64,000 bases of DNA from Lutjanus erythropterus (Eukaryota; Chordata; Actinopteri; Lutjaniformes; Lutjanidae), in the NCBI GenBank assembly GCA_020091685.1, contig CM034603.1, forward strand, positions 38,969,947 through 39,033,946, read 5' to 3'. Positions 47,361 through 60,753 of the stretch are shown here, in pieces. A program made the position numbers and the translations under genes. Below the pieces are notes generated by a model, which was not told the DNA's origin, searched no databases, and worked only from the letters and a program-made list of their open reading frames with translations. Position 1 is the first letter of the stretch, and each line of letters starts with the position of its first letter.

Positions 47361-50300
47361 ATGAACCTCTGCGCCCAGTATCTGCGGTAAGCTCGCTGCG
47401 TTGTCACCTGTCCGTCCAGGTGTATGTTCAGGTGTGTCGCAGACGGACAGTTTAACCTCACTGATGAACTGTTTTGTTCGGCTGCTAACGCTGAAGCTAA
47501 CTCTGAAGCTAGCTGTTGGCGCTAGCTAACGTTAGCTTCACATATCAACAAACAGTCAATGCTAACACCTGCCGTCCCTTTCAACTCACATTCAGACACA
47601 CAGACAAACCTGTTTGACACATGTTGGCGTGGTGGTGTGAAGATTTAATGTTCGATGTCAATTTAAGGTTAAATGTGTTTTTAGCGCCACACACACACAG
47701 ACTGTTTCTCACTGTTGTTGCTAGTTAACCTAGCTTTAGCATGTTAGCGTCATTCTGCGTATGTCAGGTTAGCACCAAGCGGACTGATGCTGTTCGTATT
47801 AATTGTGTGATTTGATTTGGTTTGATTCACACTCGGTCTGTTTCACACAGTCTATTCAGTCGTGTGTTTCAACGTGAGGAGTGAATTAGCTTCCTGTTAG
47901 CAAGCTGACGGCTCTGTAATGAAGGTTTGTTGTTTGTTTTGGATCCAGGTAATAGTCAGAGCCTGACATCACCTCTGTGTCCTCCTGTCCACACCTGATC
48001 TGAGCTCTTTAATGTTTAAATGAAGCTTCAGTTGATCACTGACAGCAGCATCAGGTTTCTGTCGTTAACTGTTAGCTTGGTGACACACCTGGATTGTAAC
48101 CGATAAGGAAGTGCTGCATGTTGTTAGCATGTGTGAGGACCAGTGTGGCCATGATGTGTCATGCTGTGTGTGAGAGAGAGTGTGATGGAACTGTCTAACT
48201 TCCTGCTATCTGTTTACATCCGAGCAGACAGGCAGAGGCCCTGAAGGCTGACATGACAGGTAGGTCCTGCACCATCACCTCCAACATCTTTCTGATCGAT
48301 CACTGTACCTGTTCACTCTGTCTGTATCTGCACACCTGTGATCAGACAAGGCTGCCTTGTGTTATCAGGGATGTAAATCTCTGATAGGAAAGTTTCATCA
48401 CAATATACTCCTTTGTCAACTGATGGAACAATGATATTTGTCGATATTAGGGGTGGGTATCGATTCAGATTTCCCACGTTGATTCGATTCAGTATCAAGT
48501 TGGTTAGAGATATTTCAGTCACAATACCAGCTGGGATATGAAAGAGATTTACAGAAAACTAATGCTGTATACTGTACAAAAATGAACCTCTAATCTGGTA
48601 CATTATTAAAATAACATTAATGTTTACATTAAGAATTGACCCCAAGAGTAGTGACATTAATGAACTGACCAGCACACTAAAAGTAGCAAAATGTTGTGCT
48701 ATGAGATCTCGTGCCAAAGGCTGCTCATGCGAGATTAACAGGGTTAAAGTGATAGTTCACCCAAAAATGAAAATTTCGTCATTATATGTTCATCCTCATG
48801 CTGATTGAAGGTTGAGTTCAGTGTCTTTAGTCCACAAAACACTGCTGGAGTTTCACAGGAAGTTAGTTAATCCAAAAACCCCATGAAATGCCTCCATAGT
48901 GTTCATCTGGTGTAATCAAAGTCTACTAAAGCCCAACATGCCGTTTGCACACTGTCACAACACACATACACAGTTCTGACAGTGTGCATGTGAACGTGTC
49001 TCTAAGCCAAGGATCTGCAGTGTAGATTCTGGCTAAAAACATGATGTAAATGACCTCTTTCATGTTGGGGCTTTAGGAGACTTAGATTACACCAGATGAG
49101 CAGTATGGAGGCATTTTATGGTTTCATTCTGCTGTTTTATTTAATATTTGAAAACTGGTCACCATTCACTTCCATTGTTTGGGAGATTCTGCAACACCTT
49201 TTTCCTGTGAAACTCCAGCAGTGTTCTGTGGACTAAAAAACTAAACCTGACCTTCAGTCAGCATGAGGGTGAGGAGATAATGACTGAAGTTTCATATTTG
49301 TGTGAGTTATCCCTTTAAAACTGCAGGCTCTACCACACATCCACAGGAGAAGAGACATATATTAAAAGATCAATTTTGGGATTTTATGAATCGATATCGG
49401 ACCAGGCAAAGGAAAATTGATTTGGATCGATTTCTTTTTTAAATCCAGCCCTAGCCACACGGATTCTTTCTCGATAGGATTTCGATTAATTTGTCTTGTG
49501 ATTGATATGAGACGTTATTGTCTGGACATTAAAACAGGATCAGTTACATAATGATCAGGAGAGCTGAGTGTAACTGCTGAGGATAGATATCGATTCAGAT
49601 TTCTCAAAATCAATTTGATTCAGATCACAATTTTGGTGTGTTGGTTGAGTCAAGTTTAATAAAAAGTGAATGATTAATGTCACTACTTTGGGTTTTAAAC
49701 ACTTTTTACAGACGATTTAATCTGAAACTCTGAACATAACCTGCTCCTGACCAGGTGAGCATCAGTTACCATGGTGATCTAGTCAGGTTAAAGAGGGGCA
49801 CCTTTGTGACACTGAAAACTCTTTTTTCCCTTTAGACTCAACAGACCGTGATAAGCTCTCTGATCTCGTCGATTTATTTGTTAGTGTTCTGTTTGAATGT
49901 TTAGACGTGCCTGGCTTCATGGATCAGTGTTTTCTTTGATCGTTGACTATTGAATCGATGTATTGATCCAGATTGATGGATCCTACTACAAATAGTCTTG
50001 ACTTGCGTGCTGAATTCCTCGTCAGTGATGAGTGGAGATACTTTAGTAATCAGGCCTGGGCGATACAGCTGAAGGTTATCTACCTATCATGATAGTGAAG
50101 TTTCATATCAGTTGATATCAATAATTATTGATCTTAAAGGTTGTGACTGACAACATGTTGTGTACTCCAAAGGGTGGAGGTTAAAACAAGTTTGTGTTGT
50201 TGTAGTTTGTATATTTTATTTTATTATCACTGGGCGATATGGACAACATCACATCACAATAATATAATGATTTCAATATTTTAGGTATGACAACTGGTGT

Positions 50301-53300
50301 TTTCACAAAATATTAACTCTGGGGTTGCAAATCTGCATTTTCCTTAACAGGTTGTTGAAAATGGTAACAGTCAATTAATCATCAATAATTAATTAGATAT
50401 AATATTTTGTCTCTTTTTCCTTTTATTTCAAATATAAGTTGAAGTTTCCTTATTTAACAAATCAAGTCAAAACAATGTCACACTAGATTCCTGCCATTTC
50501 TAGACTATTGATTAATTATCACTTAATACACTTTCAATTGGTTAAATTATTAACTGCGATGAATCTATCATGATATCTAGTTTCATAGTTTCATATCATA
50601 AAACATTATAATATTGATATATTGCCCAGCCCTAGGAGTGCTGACTGATTTTTATTGCCAGCACCAAATGTGGAATCCTGTCAAGTGTTGAAAGTTGGTA
50701 CCAAATGTCAGACTGTCAGACTGTTGTTTACATAGAGTGTGTTTACCTGTACACAGGTATCCTGCATATGATCAAGAGTCTCAGGTCACAGTTTTCACTG
50801 TCATGAAGCTGGCTCTCTTTTAAAGGTGTAAGATTGAGGGGGATTTATTGTCAGAATATATCAGAAATGGAATATAATATTCATAAGAAAGTTTTCATTA
50901 GGGTGTCGTCAGCTGAAAATAAAGAGTTATTGTGTTTTTCGTTACCTTAGAATGAGCCTTTTATATCTACAGAGGGAGCAGCTCCTCTAACACGGAGGCC
51001 GTCATGTTTCTACTAGAGCTGCAATAAGTTAATCGACAACTGTGTTGATAATTGATTATTATTGGTTTGAGTCAGTTTTCCAGATAAAAAAGTCCAAATT
51101 CTCTGATTTGAGCTTCTTGGATGTGAATATTTTCTGGTTTCAAGTTGCAGGTCTGTGTAAACTGTGCAGCTTCACATGGAGGCTGGACTCCTGCCAGAGA
51201 GTCTGCTGGAGGAAACTACACTCAACCTCCAGGCCTCCGCTGCTCTGTATGCTTTGATGTGAACTTTTTGTCTGGAGGACTGTCTGACACACCTGATCCT
51301 GATGAGATGGATCTGCTGTCTCAACAGAAAGACAAACATGTCTGACACACAGTCACAGCAGCTGCTGCTCTCGTCTCAAACGTCCCAAATGCTCTTTAAA
51401 TCTGTTGCTGCTTGTGTCTCTGCTCAGATTCATGCACAACAGAGGAGTCAGATTTTAGTCACATGACTCAGGAGAACAGATAAAGGCCGCAACTAGTGAC
51501 TATTTTCATTGTCCAAGAAACCGATGATTATTTCCTTAATTGGTTGATTTGTTGTTTGGTCCATAAAATGTCTCAGCTCAAAGATATTCAGTTTATTGTC
51601 GGAGAAGAGTAAAGAAACCAGAAAATATTCAGATTTAAGAAGCTTTTTTTAATTTAAAAAAATGACCCAAAACGATTAATCAATTAAATCTTAAACTTAA
51701 TCTTGTCACTTGAAAAATAGTTCCAAACAGTCCTTGAATCTTTAGAATTTTGGTGCTGTGAGCACCAAAAAGTTCATCTGAAAAACTGGAAACCAGTGTC
51801 TCTTTCCAGAGATCCTGACCCAGTTACTGAAGATAATCCACAGATCTTGTTGTGAGCAGTTTCAAATAGGAACTTCTTTCTTTCTTTCTTTCTTTCTTTA
51901 TTTCGTTCTTTCGTTCTTTCGTTCTTTCTTTCCAAAAGAAAGAGACACTGGTTTTGAGTTTTTCAAATGTACTTTTTGGTGCTTTGACCACTGCAGGACT
52001 AGTGCCATTTAGTTCCATTATATTGTAGAGAAGGCAGACATCTCCACAGCTGATATCTACAAAACTCTGCAACTCACACCAGAATAACTAGATGGAAAAA
52101 ATATGTCTTTGATTTTGGGGTGAACTGTCCCTTTTAAATGAAGTCATGAAAATTCTGATCCAAGTTTCTGATACTGGGTGCTGTGAACACGTGTCGAGGT
52201 TCAGTTTGTCCTCCAGCTGCTCTCCTCCTCTGTCCGTCAGATTCGAAGCTGGGGGCGGCAGAGGTGTGGACGTCTCGGCAGGCCCTGCAGGACCTGTACC
52301 AGAAGATGCTGGTGACTGATCTGGAGTACGCCCTGGACAAGAAGGTGGAGCAAGACCTGTAAGCTGCTCCGCCTGCATCTCTGTCAGAAATGAACTAACT
52401 GCCAGCCTGTGTAGGATGAGGTGTGGAGGTCTGATGTATAATGGGGATTTTTGTTGTCCACCTGCAGGTGGAATCACGCCTTTAAGAACCAGATCACCAC
52501 ACTGCAGAGCCAGGCTAAGAACCGAGCCAATCCCAACCGCAGCGAGGTCCAGGCCAACCTGTCGCTGTTTCTGGAGGCTGCCAGTGGATTCTACACACAG
52601 GTAAGAGTCAGGTGGTGCCCAGGGAGGAGCAGCAGAGCAGCTGCTTCAGCTACAACAAAGGTTTTTACTGCTCACTTTTCATCAGCTCTCATTCTGCTCA
52701 TTGAATTTAGTCATTTTTGAATCCTGGTCCTGATTGTTTTACAAAATCAGGTGGTGATTGATCAGGAGAAGATTCTGTGTGTATCTGTGATCTCTGCAGA
52801 ATAAAATCACATTTTTCCTCTTTGATTGAACAGAGCAGAGGGCTGGGTGTACCATGTAACTTCTCCAGTCAAATGAGACCTGCAGTCAATCCTTTTTGTA
52901 CCTAGTTCTAGAAAAAATTGACTGTTTGTTTGGTTTTGCTCACTGCAAACGTTCTTAGATTTAATGTGTCGTGTGATTGGTCCACAACCACAGCTAGCAG
53001 CTAAATGCGGTCTGTGGTGGTGAAGTTGAGCGCAGCGTATGCTGAGATCCAGACTGCATACTTGCTCTAATTTAGCTGTAAATGGTCCAATCTGCACCAG
53101 ACTTGACATGTCTGATCAGAGTGCCGGTCTGAACACATCTACATGACATCTCTTTTTTTAGATTCTATTTCTGCTCGGCTGGAATGATCTGACATACGAC
53201 TAAATTAAGCTTGACAGTTACCCTGCCACGGAGCAGGCTGGTTCAGTGGTATCAGTTACCATGGTTACTGAGCAGGGGTTGCTGTAAACTACAGTCAGTC

Positions 53301-56300
53301 AGTCTCATTTAAATGATCCAGACTTATCAGAATAAGCGGTGTTTTTCATTTATTCACACTGATAGAACACGCCTCTGTTTGTGTCCAGTTACTACAGGAG
53401 CTGTGCACTGTGTTCAATGTGGACCTGCCGTGTCGAGTCAAGTCGTCTCAGCTCGGCATCATCAGCAATAAACAGAGCAACACCAGCGCCATCGTCACCC
53501 CGCAGCCCAGTTCCTGCTCCTATATCTGCCAGCACTGCCTCGTCCACCTCGGAGACATCGGTGACTAAATCCACACGCCCGTCCTTTTATTTACATCTCA
53601 GTGTTCTCAGAGTTGATGTGTCTGGTTCTTACTCTGAACACGTTTGTGTCTTTCAGCACGTTACCGTAACCAGACCAGCCAGGCGGAGTCATACTACCGA
53701 CATGCAGCTCAGCTGGTCCCATCAAACGGTGAGTGTGTCATACTGCAGATGGGACATTTTACTTTAAAGGGACAGTTCAGATTATTTGAAGTGTGGTTCC
53801 ATGAGGTTCTTCTCCACAGTCTGTGGATGGAGGTCAGTTTGGAGAAGCATCAGTATAGGAAGCTGAGCAGTGTCCTGCTGTGGACAGGGTCAGCAGCAAC
53901 ATGGATTTTAGAGACCTAAAACATTAATATCAGTTTAAGTTAGACAGACTTTTCTGACAGGAAACCACCTTTATATGAGAAAAATCTTCCTCTCTACAAA
54001 CCAACCAAACCTGCTGCCTCCATCTGTTAGCTTGTTTGTGAGACTTCAGTGTTTTAAAGGGTTATTTCAGATTCACTGAAGTCACACAGTAACACAAACG
54101 AACTAACAGATGGAGGCAGCAGCAGACCAACAACTCCTGTGATATGTGAGTTTAAATGACTGACTTTTGTCAATGGAGTTTGGTTGGTTTGTAGAGAGTG
54201 ATATTTGTCTTATATAACTGGTTTCCTGTCAGAAAAGACTGTCTGACAGAAAGGTAAAGAGGAGAAAATATTCTAAATATCATGTACACTTAAAGTTTTT
54301 AGGTGTCTTAAATCCATGTTGCTGCTGACCCTGTCCACAGCTGGACATTAGCTTAGCATCCTACACTGGTTCTCCTGCTGCTTCTCCAAACTGAGCTCCA
54401 TCTACTGAAGGTAAGACACTGACTGTGGAGAAGAACCTCATACAGCCACACTTTAAATAATCTGAACTGTCCCTTTAACTTTGTTTGTACAGTTTAAATA
54501 AACATGCCTTTAAATCTGATCTGTCCAAAAGTTTTTTTAATGTCTCTTTTTCTCCTTTGGCTGCCAAATGTTCTCCGCCATACCTGTGACAGAACAGCAA
54601 CTTTGCTTTCCAACCCAAAGATACTTTTACTTGCTGCAGTAAACTGCAGAAGCTGAAATCAGAGAATTTGGACATTTTATTATTTATATTATTATAGGCC
54701 AGTATACCTGATGAAGGTCGTTTGGACCGAAACGTCGGATATTTAATAAAATGGAAAGTGAGACAGTGTGCGGCAGTCTTTGCTGTTTTTCTTCAAGTTG
54801 ACGTTTTATTATTAAAATCTTAAATATAAATATTAAAAAAATGTCTGTAAAAAAGTGTCTGTAGTGTGATGCTCCTCTGTGTCTCCTGCAGGTCAGCCAT
54901 ACAACCAGCTGGCCATCCTGGCCTCGTCTAAAGGAGACCACCTCACAACAATCTTCTACTACTGCCGCAGCATCGCAGTCAAGTTCCCGTTCCCAGCAGC
55001 CTCCACCAACCTGCAGAAGGCCCTGTCCAAGGCTCTGGAGAGGTAACAGAGTAAACAGCTGCTCTCTTCCACCTCTTCTCTCATACACACAACACACATA
55101 ATGATTATTTATCAAAAATCTCCATGTGTTTATATTTTGTCAAGGCACCAATAGTCACCTCTACATTATTGTTTCAGTATTGATATTTGAGGGATTTGGA
55201 CAGAATCATAAATCAGTATCTTGGTATAATTTGATTTTGTTCATATCACACAGCCCTAATCTACAGCAGTGCATCATAGTCTGTAAAATTATCATATGTC
55301 TGCATGAACGATGATAACAATTTATCTATGATCGATTAATCAATCATTAAGAATTTGATCAACTGAGAAAATTTAATTAACCTTTTATCAAACAAAGATC
55401 TGAAATAGAACAGTGATTATTTTTATGACTGTGCTACACACATTTTCAGATATTGAAGTATATGTGTTTAATATAGGCATGATAACAATTAATCAATGAT
55501 CAATTTATTGTAAGATTTAGATCGATTGTGTGAAAATTAATCGATCAACTATCAAATTAACATGTGAAACATGTAGCTCTTAATATGTTTCATAGGTCAC
55601 ACTTTTAAAAATACGGGTTCCAAAAGGATTCTTCCTGGGAGGCTGTGGTTCTATGCAGAACAGTTTGTTTCTGAAGAGGTGTATAAATGTGTAATTAACT
55701 ACAGCTGTAAGGTTCTGGAAAAGCTTGAGAATGAACGTTGAAAAATGGTGAAGGAACCCTGAGCCTACAAATATACAGACATGTTATTTTTAAGCCATAT
55801 CGCCCAGTCCTACGAGAAACCACCATTATACAAGACAAATATCACACCAAAGTCCATTCATAAAATCAGTGATTGTACTTCACAGAACAAAGGAGTTGTT
55901 GGTCTGCTGCTGCCTCCATCTGTTAGTTTGTTTGTGTTACTGTGTGACTTCAGTGTTTTAAAGGGTTAATTCAGATTCACTAAAGTCACATAATAACACA
56001 AACTAACTGACAGATTAAAGCACGTTCTGTGTTCTGTGAGCTGAAATGACTGATTTTCCTAAAGGAGTTTGGTGGCTGTGGAGAGAGTGATAGTGGTTTC
56101 CTGTCAGAACAGTAAGGTAAAGTATATTTTGTGAAATATTCACAAATAAGGGAAGCAGTCCAAAAGAAAGGACTCAGAATTCTCAGCAAATATATTGTTT
56201 TTTTCATGATTGGTTTAAATCAAAGAAAATGATTTGATTTGAATCTGAAACCTTGTTCCTTTAGAGAAGGGAATGAAGGCCTCTGGAGACTGAAAACAGT

Positions 56301-56573
56301 CCTGTGACTCAGATGTGTTTCTCATGTATGAACTCCTCTGTCCTCCCTGTGTGTGTCTGCAGCCGTGATGAGGTGAAAACCAAGTGGAGTGTATCAGATT
56401 TCATCCGGGCCTTCATCAAGTTTCACGGTCACGTCTACCTGAGTAAGAGTCTGGACAAACTGGACGCTCTGAGGGAGAAACTTGAGGAGCAGTTTCAGGT
56501 AAAACAAAAGTCTGTGCACCTGTTTGTCTCGTGCCTGCAGCGTGATGTAAAAGTCTTTAATCTGATGATCTGA

Positions 56574-56613
<40 letters not shown>

Positions 56614-56788
56614 TGCGCAGAGGCTGATCCTGCAGAAAGCCTTCAGCTCTCAGCAGCTGGTCCACATCACCGTCATCAACCTGTTTGAGCTGCATCACCT
56701 CAGAGACCTGACGACCGACGGTGGCGAGCAGAGCTACAGCAGCGAGCAGCAGATCAGCTGGTTCCAGCTGCTCGGACTCTTCAGTAAG

Positions 56789-56828
<40 letters not shown>

Positions 56829-59800
56829 CTCGTATTCATACTGCAAACAGCCTCCAGAGTCACAGCAACAATTCTGCTTCATTCTTTAAAACTGTGTGCT
56901 CATTTATACACGCTGAGTGGTTTAAAATATAAAACTTTGTGAAATGATCTCAGCGTGTGTTTCAGTCGTTTTAGAACATTTTCAGCACATTTTAACTTCA
57001 GGCTGATCAATATTATCAATATTATACCGTACTGTGATACAAAGAAGAAATATCTCGATGAGGCGTAAGTGTTGTTTCTTTCTCTTTTTTAAAGGCTGTT
57101 ACAGTAAAGTGATGTGATTTTTCTGAACTTATTAAACTGTTCTAGCTGTTCTGTTGTCTGTCTTTAGTCAGGAAGTCATTAAGTTCATGTTACTGATGAT
57201 TATTGATCAATAATCTCCTCTGCTCCCTCTGTAGTGATAAAGGACTCATTCTAAAGTAACAAAAACACAACAGTTCTTGTTTCCAGCTGATTATACACTA
57301 ATGAGAACATCTCTTTTATGTTCCAAGATGGAAACGTTACTACGGTTTCAAATTATTTGCTCTTTCTGTTATCAATCATTGGTAAAATTAATGATCAATT
57401 AATCAAACTTACAAACTCTGTAATGTTTCATTTACCAAACAACAGTTTTATTTCCACTGCAGCATGTTCCACGTTCTCTGACAGTGTTCCATACACCCTT
57501 AGAAATAAAGCTGCTAACTAGAACCATATAGGGTTCTTCAGCTTGTCCCCACAGGAGAACCATTTTCTGGTTCCTGTTAGAACTTTTTATAATAATTCAC
57601 TTGGAACCCTTTCAGAGGGGCTATACCTAGAACCATCTGTGAAAGGTTTCACCTCGAACCCCCTGTAAGGTTCTGCAGAGAACCTCTTATGGTGCAGTGG
57701 TTCCACTTAGAACCCTCTCTGGAGGTTCAATCCAGAATCTTTCCACTTCTCTAAGGGTGCTAACAAGAATTCACCCAGGGGGTTCTACCAAGAATCTTTT
57801 GACATTCTAAGGGTTTTATCTAGAACATATTCAAGAGGTTCTACTGAGAATCTTTTTATATTCCAAAGCTTTTACCTAGAATCAACCCAGGGCGTTCTAC
57901 TGAGAACCATTTATATTACGTACAAAGAACCCTTTATGAAAGAGTTTGTCAGGGATCTCAACAATCCTTGAAGAACTCTTTCTTCTAAAAAAAGGTCTTT
58001 GGATAAAAAGGGTTCTTAAAGGAACATTTTGTCTTACAAACGGTCAGCCATCTCACATGAAGTTGCCGCTGACATTAAGCTCACTGATTGGTTGGTTGTT
58101 GGCTCGCTCGCTGTCCCCTCAGTGTCCTTCCTGGGCGTCATGTGCAGCCGCGTGCTGCTCAACAAGAACCGAGGGGAGGAGATCATGGGCGAGTGTCCTC
58201 TGCCTGCCATCAAAGTGTCTCTGGACTGGCTCAAACTGAGACCCAGCGTCTTCCATGAGGCCGCTGTCGACAAGAGGCAGTAGTGAGTCTTTTCTTTGTC
58301 TTTTGTGGAAACGCTCGGCTGTTTGGTGAGTTCTTACAGAACGTTTGACTCGACTTTCTGTCCCCGTCCCTCAGCGTCTGGCCCTGGCTCGTCTCCATCC
58401 TCAACAGTTTCCAGCCCAAAGAGGACGACGTGTCCTGTTCCTCAGGTAGGACACCAGCTGCTATTGATTCTTTATTTAGTTCAGTGATCAATACGAGCTC
58501 TGATCGGAGTCCTCCTCAGGTTACAGTCGGTCACATCTGAGAACAGTTGTCAACTATTACAGGAACAGATGATTCCTCTTCATAATAAAAGCTGTTTGTC
58601 ATGACATGATGCAGTGTTCCTTCAGAATAAAAGCGGTAAATACATCTATGGATCAGCACTGTCACACACAAGTCAAGAACACAGCCTCTGATTGGTTGAC
58701 AGACTCAACCCAAGCCATCTTGGCATTGCCAGTGGACAGCTAACAACATGCTAACCACATCAACAACTGTGTTCCTCATGGAAACAAATAACTACGGAAG
58801 ACATTCGGTGTTGGATTTATCTTTATGGATTTGTTTCCCAAAAAGACGCTGCAGTTCAAGGCTTCTGAAAGGGAAGTGATTGCACAGGAGCTAACGTTAT
58901 GAAGCTACAATCAGAACACTTTAAAATGTGATCATCTACCAGCCACCGGCAGACAAATGTTTAATTTCACCAGTCTTTCAATAGTAAACTGTGAGTTTCT
59001 GTCTGCCAGCCACTTTCATATTTTACATTTTGCATTCGGCTGGTGACTGATGCTAATTTCCCACCCTGGCTACAACACTAACATTAGCATTAGCTTAACA
59101 TGGACCTGCACTGCTCAGCTTACTTTGTGGCTAACCCCGTCACTTTTCCAGCAGTTTGAAACAACAGATGAGATTTTTCTTGGGTTTGAGAACCTGCAGC
59201 GTTAATAAAATGACACACTGTGACCTGAACTGTACATTTACTGACAACTGACTGCTTCTGCTTACAGCTTCCTCACTGCAGTGAGAAAGAATCTGTGCCT
59301 CAACAGCCCTGGTTATTGTCACTGATTGTGGCACCGAAGACATCATATCACGGCCACATGAACTTTTTTCAGTTGTAAAATGATAATTTGTAGTTGATCA
59401 GCTGAAGATACTGGTTCATTTCCAATCTCTGTCAGCTGGCCTGTGTCTGCCTCATGTGTATGTATGTTGATGTTTTAATGCTGTTGAAGCTGAAGGTGTG
59501 TTTCTTTTCTCTGTAGTGATGCCCCTGCCTGAGGAGTTTGAGCTGCAGGGTTTCTTGGCGCTCCGGCCTGCTCTCAGGTTCTGCACTCCTACATTCACTA
59601 GTAGGATAAATGTTCAGCACTGCTGAATCCATCAAACCGTGTCCACATGCTGATTTGTGTCTGTGTTTCAGGTCTCTGGACTTCACTAAAGGTCATCAGG
59701 GCATCCTGGTGGACAGGGACGGCCTGCCGGTCCACACCAGACATCAGAGACTCATCAGTCTGGGCAAGTGGGTGGCCGACAACCAGCCGGGGTGAGTGCC

Positions 59801-60684
59801 GATCCGTTCTGTCACTGCTCCGTCACTGTCACTTTAAAAACTTTTTACTTTTACTGCCCTGTAGTAAAAGTAAAGGTCTCTATTGAACGTGCAGCTGTAG
59901 TTTGTGTGTGTTTGGTTCTCATTGCATCGTGAGCTCCTGGACAGATCACAGGAGGTCAGGACACCTTGACGGGACATCGGTACATTATCTGTGTCCTCTC
60001 TACAGGCTGATCCAGTGCAGAGTGAGTGAAGACGGCCTCCTCGTCTTCATCACTGACATTCCAGAGCAGGCCATCGAGGAGCCGCAGGAGAAGGAGGCGC
60101 CGGTGCTGCAGGAGTCGTCCAATGGCGAGCAGATGCCCAATGATGGTGGGAACTCGGGCCTGAAGTCGGTGCTCTCGGCAGGGAAGACGCAGAGCTCATG
60201 GCCTGACGGCAGCGACCGACCCGTTGTCACCTTCAAGGAGAACATCAAACCACGAGAGCAGAGCCGCGAGCCGACACGAAACCATCATCTGAAAGACAGC
60301 GGCAAGGAGCGGCGAGACTTCGCTAAGGGCAACGGGGCCGCTGGGAAAGGAGAGCTGAAGAGGGATGGGAAGAGGAAGAGCGAGCTGAAAAAAGCTGCTC
60401 ACGAGAAAAGTGCAGACGCTGGAAAACAGGTGCAAACACGAGACCTTCATCACTGACAGAGCTGCTCATCTGAATATGTTGATGAAGAGTCGGGTTCAAG
60501 CAGCCAATGACGATGTGGGATGTGTTTTCTCTTCTTCAGGTGAAGGCGCAAACAGAGCTGAGGAAGACTCCGGTGTCAGAGGCGAAGAAGACTCCTGTCA
60601 CTCAAACTCAAACCACCTGCTCCTCCCAGTTCATCCCCATCCATCATCCTGGAGCCTTCCCACCTCTGCCCAGCAGACCTGGTA

Positions 60685-60753
<69 letters not shown>

